From positions 33,570,640-33,634,639 of the forward strand of contig JAQNBH010000014.1 of assembly GCA_028752905.1 (NCBI GenBank): a stretch of 64,000 nucleotides of DNA, in the 5' to 3' direction. The position numbers and the translations under genes are program-made. Each line of letters begins with the position of its first letter. The stretch's first letter is position 1. This DNA comes from Cladorhizidae sp. MBARI D1340-BT2. Its lineage: Eukaryota; Porifera; Demospongiae; Poecilosclerida; Cladorhizidae. The notes below the pieces were generated by a model. The model was not told the DNA's origin. It saw nothing but the letters and a program-made list of their open reading frames with translations, and did no database searches. Below, in pieces: positions 11,981 through 24,200 of this stretch.

Positions 11981-12370
11981 TCATGCCGAAGGTGAAGCAA
12001 AAGAACGAGGTTGATTCGGGTGATGAAGTAAAAAGTAATCTTGAGATACAGTTAGCAAAGGAAGATGGAAAGGCAGAGAAGTATGAGAGGTCCATGGAAG
12101 GTTTGAAGGGATGAAGTTATGTTTCAGGCTGAGGACGAGGTCAGCCGGACTGAGGACACGAGGTGCCGGAAGTGGAGAAGGCAGCTATCTACTGCGACAA
12201 GCATTGGTTGTGTGATAGCTAGTGGAGAAGTAGAGGATGTGGGGTACTTTCTCATCGAGTGTAGGGAATTTGAGATTTGAGAAAGAGAGCACTCTTGCTG
12301 AAAGCTGGATGCGGGCTGACGAGAGGCTGGAGTTCAACTCTATGGAGGTGATGGTGGCACCATTGAGGTG
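11980..12370 (+). pseudogene. Fragment of a second LINE (post-RT region)
   Basis: In shifting frames the + strand reads KLCFRLRTRSAGLRTRGAG, then GEVEDVGYFLIECREFE. This resembles the C-terminal tail common to many invertebrate non-LTR ORF2 proteins (RFRLRTGSAGL...VEDVxHFLxxCxxF). It contains frameshifts and stops and has no RT core. Confidence 0.4.
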
Positions 12371-12924
12371 TAATGGGTGTGTGTGAGGGGTGTGGGGTGT
12401 GTGAGTGCTGAATGCTCATGTATTGGATGGGGAAGTGGTGGCAGAAGAGAAAGGGGTTTCTGTATGGTGGGAAGCCCTCAAGGTGGAGAAGTTACTCTAC
12501 CCTTTACCAGCTTGATTGCATGGATGTGTCGTACTGTACTGTGCTGAATAAGCTGACACCATATTAATAATCCAATGAGAAAGCTATGTGTCTAGCCATC
12601 TTCAGAATCAGTGACAGCATCAAACTGCTATATACAACTAGCAAGCTATGATTACAATCAACAAATGTTGCCCTGTCTTCAGCAATTTCATCATTCACAT
12701 GAATGCTACCGTTACATGTAAATGAAGGTTCTGAAGACACACTTGGAAGACATTCAAGAACACGACTCTAGTATGTTTGTTTCAAGAACAAATATATTTG
12801 GACATGGATTGGGCATATCTGAGGAAATAGTTTTGTTCCTCATCTCTTGGCCACATCCAGTTTATTATAAAATGATTTCTGGATCTGCAGCCACCTTCTA
12901 CCAGCTAGCCTGCAGTCTCTACTA

Positions 12925-13560
12925 ATGCTACACTTGGTTGATGCTGTTTCAGTGTGGACTCAGGGCCATGACAGTCTTCCTCACATTGATACTGCAGCCT
13001 TGATCTGGGACACTTTTGTAGTGACAACCACAGCAAAATCCCTCCTGGAGAGTGCCCTGGATGACATGTTGAGAGCACGTCTATTGGCAGTGTCCACCAG
13101 GAGGCTGGTGCTTGGCTCAAGCACCAGCTTAGGGCTGAGAATGGACGACAACACAGTACGAGTTGCTGCAGGGCTTCGATGGGTTGCTCCTTGTGTTGCC
13201 CTCACACACCCCATCACTGATGCGGGGGGACTGATGTGGACCACCTGGCCACCCATGGGCTCAGTTGTAAGAAGAGCAAAGGGCACCATTATCACCATGG
13301 AGCCATCAATGACATCATACACAGAGCTCTGACCACAGCACACATCCCAAGGCTAGAACCATTAGTTCTGAACCGCATAGATGGCAGGCGACCGGATGGG
13401 GCAACGACGATACCATATCCACTAGTATGGGACAAAACTTGTCCGGACACCTTTGCAGAGTTCTACCACAGGGCGAGGCAAAGTACTGGAGAGGTGAGGG
13501 TGAAAGCATACCTTCCTCAGTGTCTCTCTGTAGTTGTATATACAGAGATGGAACACAGCA
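12925..13560 (+). pseudogene. Fragment of a non-LTR element: zinc motif plus restriction-like endonuclease tail
   Basis: Across two frames the + strand reads LRMDDNTVRVAAGLR, HLATHGLSCKKSKGHHYHHG, INDIIHRALTTAHIP, then DGRRPDGATTIP and LVWDKTCPDTFA. The order H..C..H / RPD..WD.T..D is the CCHC + PD-(D/E)XK pattern of restriction-like endonuclease tails found after some non-LTR RTs. The N-terminal CxxC part is frameshifted and no RT remains. Confidence 0.55.
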
Positions 13561-13619
13561 TCGGTGGTGGGGTCAGTTGGGGGCCAGTCAGAACTGGACT
13601 TGCTTGAGATAACCAGCTC

Positions 13620-14525
13620 TTGTCTTGTATTCAGTAAATATATGAGTAACTATATGGGGTGTGGCAAGGTCTATGACTGTGCACGAAACCTAACAATCAT
13701 TTCCAAATGGTCAACCAGTTCTCTTCACAGAATCAACATCTGTGCAGATCAATAAACTTTATCGCCACTGGCAGCAGAGGATATCATGGGCTGCAACACT
13801 CACAAGTTAGTATGGCCACTGTCTAAATAAAGTACTTTAGCCTACAAGATTGTTTTAACAACTTGACAACATATGAACGAGTTTATTGAGAGATATCGTG
13901 TGCTAATATGTGAACACCACGTTTCGTGCAGCTGAAAATAAAATATATATAATTGCAGGAAGACTTCCCTTTTCTTCCATCAACGAACACAATTTCAGCA
14001 TTGTAGCTCAGTCACACACTTAACAGATACTTTCTTTCTCGAAGTCTGGACAAGCGCATGAAAAGATTATCATGCACGCGTTACAATATCTGGAGAACTT
14101 CTTGTGGGTGCGTGTACGATATCTGCAGTGATAGCAAGTCCAAAAAAAGATGAGAATAAAATTTAGCTTGGCGTACGTGCGCTCATGGTAAAGGGTCCCC
14201 ACATATTTGTGGCAGATATTGTTTTTGTATTTTAGCGTTTTTCTTATAAAGCGCATCTACCTGGAAGGCTCTTGAAGTGAGCATCTTCTTTCTACTAAAA
14301 TACCCCCAAGAAAGTAGGTGGGCTATTTCAGTGGAGAGCTGGATGAGCCAAGATAAAGACTGGAGGAGAAATGCCACCAGTGCCTTATGACAAGGCTCCA
14401 TGGCAACTACACTTGTGCATACATTAATACACACCTACACCTACCTGGGTATGATGTTTGCGTGTATATGCATATGTACTACACTTGTACATACATTAAT
14501 ACACATGTTAATAAAATACATACAT
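13620..14525. other. Downstream flank of NDUFAF5, no gene recognised
   Basis: It holds the 3' flank or UTR of the minus-strand NDUFAF5 gene. A minus-strand open frame at 14183-14434 (ALVAFLLQSLSWLIQ) has no family match and lies in the likely 3' UTR. Confidence 0.4.
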
Positions 14526-14529
14526 ATGG

Positions 14530-17500
14530 CTATGTAGTTCTTGAGCTCTCCTGCACAATTGTTTCTAAGTCCTTGAAAGAAGCTGTAGCTGATCCTCGAT
14601 CAAGAGGCTGACTCTATAAGAAACAATAACAACAACATCGTATGGTATGCACTAGATGACTTGTATGTAGTGGAAGGAACTGTTGACTAATCATGGCATG
14701 CCAGAACAGACCTCATAGCCTATCAGCACCAACAACCACTCACACACCCCACCCCCCACCCCACACCCCTAGCTAGCTCTAATATAATATACCTAGGACG
14801 GCATGTGTTTATGATATTTGGGGATGTGAGATATGATATTTAGGGGTGGGAATGTGAGGGTTGACATTTGGGGATATCAGCATTGATAGTTTCAGGGCAT
14901 GAGGTGATATTTCAGGTAGATAGTTGGGGGTGGATTCGTGGGATATGAGGAGGTTGATATTAGTGGTACTTGGAGGGGTTAAAGTTTCATTGATCTTGGT
15001 AACACTCATCAACAGTACCACGGCAACAGTTCCAGCGCAATTCCATGACAACAGTGTCAGTAATACCATGGCAACAGTGCCGGTGATATAACAGTGTAAG
15101 TGATACAATGACAACAGTGCCAGTGATATCATAACAGTGCCAGCGATACCATGACAACAGTGCCAGTGATACCATGACAACAGACAGTGTCAGTGAATGT
15201 GTTAGGATCATTAACAAGCCAATTAGGAACATCACAGAACACATTCATAACGATAAACTGTGAAATCATTAGATAGCCTTAATTGGATATATAATATATT
15301 GTGTCATTATGTTGGTTAGCCAATGAGACTGCAGGAAGACCATGTGCTGGTTAGCCTATTTAAAGGAGGCCAGCACATGACTTCCTCAGTTTGTTTCTCA
15401 GATTTGACTTGTGTGTAAGAGCTGTATATATTATTTAATGAAATTCTTATTTACTGACAAGTGGATAGAATTGAACCGCTCAGACTTTGAACAGACCTAG
15501 TTAGGAGTAACGACCTAACACCATGACAAGTGCCAGTGATACCATGACAACAGTGCCAGTGATACCATGACAACAGTGCCAGTGATACCACGACAACATT
15601 GCCAGTGATACCATGACAATAGTGCCAGCGATACCATGACAACAGTGTTAGTAATACCATGACAACAGTGCCAGTGATACCATGACAACAGTGCCAGTTG
15701 TCACATGTCACATGCAACATCATAATCTTCACACAGATCACAATTGTACCTGTGAGGTGTGTGGTTTCCAGCCAATGAAGTAGAGGAGCTGTATTGTTGC
15801 CGGGATGCTGACCTCTGACCCATACATATCCTGGTAGAGCTTGGTTGCAGCTTTCAGTGCCTTTCTACGCAGTAAAAGTGGGCGTGACCATGCGCAGTTG
15901 GACTCCCCCATACCTGAAATATTAGTTCACAGAATAACATACAAGCAGTGACCACACCTACTAGCTCCGAGCTGCCTGAAAATGCTTTGGCACATGCACA
16001 ACACACAAGGTTCATATCTCTTTAGGAAGGACAGTGGATATTTCCATGCATGCATGTTTCATTTCCAGACAATAAAAGATTTATCCACACATAGACCTCA
16101 ACCCAGACAAAAAAATTCTTACAGCTCCCACGGTGAAATCTACGTGGACCTGTTGGCTAGCAAGGCTGCATCTAACCCTATAGCAGCACTTGCTGAAATA
16201 GAGAGGTTCATAGCGGTAGGTGCAGCGTTGAAATGGCGAGATCTACAGTTGCAGGGTGTGGTCAGCTCTAGCTGGAGGTGGCAAACGATCTCATATAAAG
16301 TGGAAGTGCTCTGAGAGAGAATCATTGCCTGCCATACTAGAGCTTGAATACTGAGGGACTAGCTAGCTAGGAGCTAAGATGACTGCTCCGGTCATTGGCC
16401 TCAACACTAGTGAGCTAGGAGCTAAGATGACTGCTCCGGTCATTGGCCTCAACACTAGTGAGCTAGGAGCTAAGATGACTGCTCCGGTCATTGGCCTCAA
16501 CACTAGTGAGCTAGGAGCTAAGATGACTGCTCCGGTCATTGGCCTCAACACTAGTGAGCTAGGAGCTAAGATGAGACTGCTCCGGTCATTGGCCTCAACA
16601 CTAGTGAGCTAGGAGCTAAGATGACTGCTCCGGTCATTGGCCTCAACACTAGTGAGCTAGGAGCTAAGACGACTGCTCCGGTCATTGGCCTCAACACTAG
16701 TGAGCTAGGAGCTAAGATGACTGCTCCGGTCATTGGCCTCAACACTAGTGAGCTAGGAGCTAAGATGACTGCTCCGGTCATTGGCCTCAACACTAGTGAG
16801 CTAGGAGCTGCTCCGGTCATTGGCTTCAACACTAGTGAGCTAGGTGCTAAGATGACTGTTGCCTTTACACAAGCACTGGCTAGAACTAAGAGTAGGTCAA
16901 GCACCTCGTCGCTAGGTAGTGACCGTCATCTCCATTGCTAGACATTGCACTTGGTTTGAAATAAGAAGGTTAACGTTATGGGCGTAGTGTTCATAATTCC
17001 GGGGAGTGAGTGAGAGTTGTCACGCATGCATTACGAATGGCTCGAAGCGACAATGGCCTTGTGAATAGTGAAGCAGCCTTTAGTGTTCCAGGTAGGCCAC
17101 TTAGGAAGGAGGCTATTGCTTGAGGACGACCACTGTTTAATGAAGTCTGTTGAGGGAAGGAGTCTAGTATTTGAGGGAGGACACTGTCTGTAGGTGGCTG
17201 TTGTTTGAGGGAGGATACTATATAAAGGAGCTGGTGTTTGAGGGAATTACTGTTCAAAGGAGGGTATTGGATTATGTTTGAGAATGTAACACCTTTCAAG
17301 TCCTTGAGCAGTTCCTTCATTGAAGGGAAATTGATAACCACTTCATCGGTATCCTAGCAACATATACAACATCCGATGAAGTGAGTAAAGAATGATATTC
17401 ATATTTACAATTCTGGAGTTGGAGGGTGAACCATGCCTGGCACAGCAGGGCTCCAGGGCTCCATGCCTTACTTACTATGGTGGTGAGGGTGAACCATCCC

Positions 17501-20500
17501 CCAGGTCTCCCATGCCTTACTTACTATGGTGGTGAGGGTGAACCATGCCTGGCCCAGCAGGGCTCCCATGCCTTACTTACTATGGTGGTGGGGGTGAACC
17601 ATGCCTGGCCCAGCAGGGCTCCCATGCCTTACTTACTATGGTGGTGAGGGTGAACCATGCCTGGCCCAGCAGGGCTCCCATGCCTTACTTACTATGGTGG
17701 TGGGGGTGAACCAGGCCTGGCACAGCAGGGCTCCATGCCTTACTTACTATGGTGGTGTGGGTGAACCAGGCCGGGCCCAGCAGGGCTCCCATGACTTACT
17801 TACTATGGTGATGAGGGTGAACCAGGCCTGGCCCAGCAGGGTTCCCATGCCATACTTACTATGGTGGTGGGGGTGAACCAGGCCTGGCACAGCAGGGCTC
17901 CATGCCTTACTTACTATGGTGGTGAGGGTGAACCAGGCCTGGCCCAGCAGGGCTCCCATGCCTTACTTACTATGGTGGTGGGGGTGAACCAGGCCTGGCC
18001 CAGCAGGGCTCCCATGCCGTAGTTACTATGGTGATGAGAGTGAACCAGGCCTGGCCCAGCAGGGTTCCCATGCCATACTTACTATGGTGGTGAGGGTGAA
18101 CCAGGCCTGGCCCAGCAGGGCTCCCGTGCCTTACTTACTATGGTGGTGGGGGTGAACCAGGCCTGGCCCAGCAGGGCTCCCATGCCTTACTTACTATGGT
18201 GGTGAGGGTGAACCAGGCCTGGCCCAGCAGGGCTCCCATGCCTTACTTACTATGGTGGTGGGGGTGAACCAGGCCTGGCCCAGCAGGGCTCCCATGCCTT
18301 ACTATGGTGGTGAGCAGACCTGGCCCAGCAGGCCTCCCATGCCTTACTTACTATGGTGGTGAGTGTGAACCCGGCCTGGCCCAGCAGGGCTCCCATGCCT
18401 TACTTACTATGGTGGTGAGGGTGAACCAGGCCTGGCCCAGCAGGGTTCCCATGCCTTACTTACTATGGTGATGAGAGTGAACCATGCCTGGCCCAGCAGG
18501 GTTCCCATGCCATACTTACTATGGTGGTGAGGGTGAACCAGGCCTGGCCCAGCAGGGTTCCCATGCCATACTTACTATGGTGGTGAGGGTGAACCCGGCC
18601 TGGCCCAGCAGGCCTCCCATGCCATACTTACTATGGTGGTGGGGGTGAACCAGGCCTGGCCCAGCAGGGCTCCCATGCCTTACTTACTATGGTGGTGAGG
18701 GTGAACCCGGCCTGGCCCAGCAGGGCTCCCATGCCATACTTACTATGGTGGTGAGGGTGAACCAGGCCTGGCCCAGCAGGGCTCCCATGCCTTACTTACT
18801 ATGGTGGTGAGGGTGAACCATGCCTGGCCCAGCAGGGCTCCCATGCCTTACTTACTATGGTGGTGAGGGTGAACCATGCCTGGCCCAGCAAGGTTCCCAT
18901 GCCTTACTTACTATGGTGGTGAGGGTGAACCCGGCCTGGCCCAGCAGGGCTCCCATGTCCCTCACACGAATAAATGGAGACACGTGCGGAGAGAAGCCCT
19001 GCAAGGAGACAACAGCACATGAACTGGATCATAGTATGTCCAATTCAACTCACAGAGAAGCAGTCTAGCTCAGCTTGCTGCAGAGAGGAGCGCAGCTCGT
19101 ATAACGTTTCCCCAGCAAACATTACTCCTACGAACGGGGCATCGGGATTAAGCACACGCTTGACCTCCTTCAGCACTCCAGGAAGATTGTTCACCCAATG
19201 CAAGCTGCAGCACAGCACAGAAGCTCACACATCACCACACACACACACACACCATCACAACACACACCATCACAACGCACACCATCACAATACACACCAT
19301 CACAACACACACCATCACAACACACACACCATCACAACACACACCATCACAATACACACCATCACAACACACACCATCACAATTCACAACACACACCATC
19401 ACAATACACACACACCATCACAACACAACATCACAACACACACCATCACAACACACACCATCACAACACACACACCATCACAACACACACCATCACAACA
19501 CACACACACCATCACCACACACACACACACCATCACAACACACACACATACCATCATAACACACACACACACCATCACAACACACAACAAACAAATAATA
19601 TAATGCCACCAAATTGCAAAGCATAACACACACACACACCATCACAACACACAACAGACAAATAATATAATGCCACCAAATTGCAAAGCAGAGAACTGAG
19701 TTCATAAAGTACAAGAGGTGATGACATATCTCTTGCTAAGGATGCAGACCTCCATACGTCTTGCTAAGGATGCAGGCCTCCATATCTCTTGCTAAGGATG
19801 CAGGCCTCCATATCTCTTGCTCAGGATGCAGACCTCCATACCTCTTGCTAAGGATGCAGGCCTCAATATCTCTTGCTCAGGATGCAGACCTCCATATCTC
19901 TTGCTCAGGATGCAGACCTCCATACCTCTTGCTAAGGATGCAGGCCTCCATATCTCTTGCTCAGGATGCAGACCTCCATACCTCTTGCTAAGGCTGCAGA
20001 CCTCCATATCTCTTGCTAAGGATGCAGACCTCCATACCTCTTGCTAAGGATGCAGGCCTCCATATCTCTTGCTCAGGACAGACCTCCATACCTCTTGCTC
20101 AGGATGCAGACCTCCATACCTCTTGCTAAGGATGCAGGCCTCCATACCTCTTGCTCAGGATGCAGACCTCCATACCACACTTGCTCAGGATGCAGGCCTC
20201 CATACCTCTTGCTAAGGATGCAGACCTCCATATCTCTTGCTAAGGATGCAGGCCTCCATACCTCTTGCTCAGGATGGAGACCTCCATATCTCTTGCTAAG
20301 GATGCAGGCCTCCATACCTCTTGCTCAGGATGGAGACCTCCATACCTCTTGCTAAGGATGCAGACCTCCATACCTCTTGCTAAGATGCAGACCTCCATAC
20401 CTCTTGCTAAGGATGCAGACCTCCATACCTCTTGCTAAGGATGCAGACCTCCATACCTCTTGCTAAGGATGCAGACCTCCATACCTCTTGCTAAGGATGC

Positions 20501-21256
20501 AGACCTCCATACCTCTTGCTCATAATGCTATCCATATGTGATTTTGTGTTCTTTGTGACGTGATCAATAACTCAAATGGTATCATTCCATGTGCAGTACT
20601 TAGGATATATGGTATAGTGCATATTTACTATGGTGAATAGTTAATTAATTATGCGTGAACAACACATATGTTCCATATATTTCATGAGCTGCTAGCTGCG
20701 CGTACTATTCGAGGGCGTGTTCTAATAAGAAGGACTGCTAAATAACTGCAGTACTGGCATGCATGTAATAGACCACACCTCCATCAGGTGGGCCTGCAGT
20801 ACTGGCATGCGTGTAATAGATCACACCTCCATCAGGTGGGCCTGCAGTACTGGCATGCATGTAAGACCACACCTCCATCAGGTGATAATGTCTTGGTGGG
20901 TGTGACAATCCGTTGTCCATTATTCCTTCCAGGTCAGCTTCTTCAATGGCAGTCTCTTGAAGTCTTAATGGTGCAGTGTGGCTATCTCCCTGATGATAGC
21001 AGGTACTGGCTGCTAGGATGCGATCATCTGTTCTGCTTGCAGATATATATTCCTTAACCCCCAATTACACAAAACAGATGAAACTCTGCCCACAAACCCC
21101 CTGGGAACTCTCTAATTAGAGCAGTTCCAGCCAATATTAGCTACAAAAACACACCCAATGTACTTCGAACACTTTGTAACTCTTTGTCTCTTTGTTAATG
21201 TAATAACCTAACCTAGTGAAAGAATCCGCAAATCATGTCTAAGAATCTATGCCTCC

Positions 21257-21288
<32 letters not shown>

Positions 21289-24200
21289 ACACACACACAC
21301 CTAACTAGCACGCTATGTAGGTCCCCACTCATAAAAACTGTATATATCACCAGAAGATTTCAAATACTTCAATTCACAGGAATAACAATATTATTATTCT
21401 GATAAAGGCTTTAGCATCTAATCAAAACCTCTAGAGTCTAGAGAGTAAATTTCAAGTTGATTATTGAGGTCATTGTCAACTGAGAGTTCGTTGAGATGGT
21501 GTGAATCACTGTAAATGGTAAAGGGTCATGGGCATGTAAATGGTAAAGGGTCATGTATATGGTAAAGTGTCTTGGGCATGTATATGTTTGGCATGTATAT
21601 GGTAAAGGGTCATGGGCATGTATATGGTAAAGGGTCTTTGGCATGTATATGGTAAAGGGTCTTGGGCATGTATATGGTAAAGGGTTGGCATTATGTGGTA
21701 AAGGGTCGGGCAAGTAAATGGTAGACGGTCATTGGCATGTATATGGTTAAGGGTCAAGGCGTGCATATGGTAAAGGGTCATGGGCATGTATATGGTAAAG
21801 GGTCATGGGCATGTATATGGTAAAGGGTCATGGACATGCATATGGTAAAGGGTCATGGGAATGTATATGGTAAAGGGTCATGGGCATGTATATGGTAAAG
21901 GGTCATGGGCATGGGTATAGTCTTCTTTGTTTCACATCTTTACAACAACTTCCTCGATAATCAACTTCAAAGTTACTCACTCGATGCTCGGGCTAGGGCT
22001 GGGGCTAGGGCTGGGGCTAGGGCTGGGGCTAGGGCTGGGGCTAGGCTAGAGAACCTTAAAACCATATTTGCTTACTGAATGCTGTTTCATAATTGATTAG
22101 GAGATTATTAAAACCATATTTGTTCTTACTGAAGGCTGTTTCATAATTGATTAGGAGATTATTAAAACGATATTTGTTCTTACTGAAGGCTGTTTCATAA
22201 TTGATTAGGAGATTATTGTTCTTACTGAAGGCTGTTTCATAATTGATTAGGAGATTATTAAAACCATATTTGTTCTTACTGAAGGCTGTTTCATAATTGA
22301 TTAGGAGATTATTGTTCTTACTGAAGGCTGTTTCATAATTGATTAGGAGATTATTAAAACTATATTTGTTCTTACTGAAGGCTGTTTCATTATATTCCAC
22401 TTGTGTTCATTATGAGCATGTGCAATGCAGGTGTGTATCACTACACTCGAGGTAATAAATGTGTAGTCTAAACGAAGATGCATGCAAAGAGGTTATTCAT
22501 GAGCCAGGCTCATTGTTATTCTTGAGCTGCTCATGGTTATTCTTGAGCTGCTCATGGTTATTCTTGAGCTAAGTTCATGGTCATTCTTGAGCTAGGCTCA
22601 TTGTCATTCTTGAGCTAGGCTCATGGTTATTCTTGAGCTAGGCTCTCATGGTTATTCTTCAGCTGCTCATGGCTATTCTTGAGCTAAGTTCATGGTCATT
22701 CTTGAGCTAGGCTCATTGTCATTCTTGAGCTAGGCTCATGGTCATTCTTGAGCTAGGCTCATTGTCATTCTTGAGCTAGGCTCATTGTCATTCTTGAGCT
22801 AGGCTCATGGTCATTCTTGAGCTAGGCTCATGGTCATTCTTGAGCTAGGCTCTCATGGTCATTCTTGAGCTAGGCTCTCATGGTCATTCTTGAGCTAGGC
22901 TCATGGTCATTCTTGAGCTAGGCTCATGGTCATTCTTGAGCTAGGCTCATGGTCATTCACGAGCTAGGCTCATGGTCATTCATGAGCTAGGCTAGGCTCA
23001 TGGTTATTCTTAGCTAAGTTCATGGTTATTCTTGAGCTAGGCTCGTGGTAATTCTTGAGCTAGGCTCGTGGTCATTCTTGAGCTAGGCTCGTGGTCATTC
23101 TTGAGCTAGGCTCGTGGTCATTCTTGAGCCAGGCTCGTGGTCATTCTTGAGCTAGGCTCGTGGTTATTCAGGAGCTAGGCTCATGGTCATTCTTGAGCTA
23201 GGCTCATGGTCATTCTTGAGCTAGGCTCATGGTCATTTATGAGCTAGGCTCATGGTCATTCTTGAGCTAGGCTCATGGTTATTCAGGAGCTAGGCTCGTG
23301 GTTATTCTTGAGCTAAGTTCGTGGTAATTCTTGAGCTAGGCTCGTGGTCATTCTTGAGCTAGGCTCGTGGTCATTCTTGAGCTAGGCTCGTGGTCATTCT
23401 TGAGCTAGGCTCGTGGTCATTCTTGAGCTAGGCTCATGGTCATTCTTGAGCTAGGCTCATGGTCATTCTTGAGCTAGGCTCTCATGGTCATTCTTGAGCT
23501 AGGCTCTCATGGTCATTCTTGAGCTAGGCTCTCATGGTCATTCTTGAGCTAGGCTCATGGTCATTCTTGAGCTAGGCTCATGGTCATTCTTGAGCTAGGC
23601 TCATGGTCATTCATGAGCTAGGCTCATGGTTATTCTTAGCTAAGTTCATGGTTATTCTTGAGCTAGGCTCGTGGTCATTCTTGAGCTAGGCTCGTGGTCA
23701 TTCTTGAGCTAGGCTCATGGTCATTCTTGAGCTAGGCTCATGGTCATTCTTGAGCTAGGCTCTCATGGTCATTCTTGAGCTAGGCTCTCATGGTCATTCT
23801 TGAGCTAGGCTCATGGTCATTCTTGAGCTAGGCTCATGGTCATTCATGAGCTAGGCTCATGGTCATTCATGAGCTAGGCTCATGGTCATTCTTGAAGGCT
23901 CATGGGCTAAGTTCATGGTTATTCTTGAGCTAGGCTTGTGGTCATTCTTGAGCTAGGCTCATGGTCATTCTTGAGCTAGGCTCATGGTCATTCTTGAGCT
24001 AGGCTCATGGTCATTCTTGAGCTAGGCTCTCATGGTCATTCTTGAGCTAGGCTCTCATGGTCATTCTTGAGCTAGGCTCATGGTCATTCTTGAGCTAGGC
24101 TCATGGTCATTCTTGAGCTAGGCTCATGGTCATTCATGAGCTAGGCTCATGGTCATTCATGAGCTAGGCTCATGGTTATTCTTAGCTAAGTTCATGGTTA

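Noticed and set aside
20738..21064. Minus-strand frame with a protein-like start (ISASRTDDRILAAS) as an extra NDUFAF5 exon
   Set aside because: Exons 3 and 4 join perfectly without it, and no matching residues are missing from the protein.
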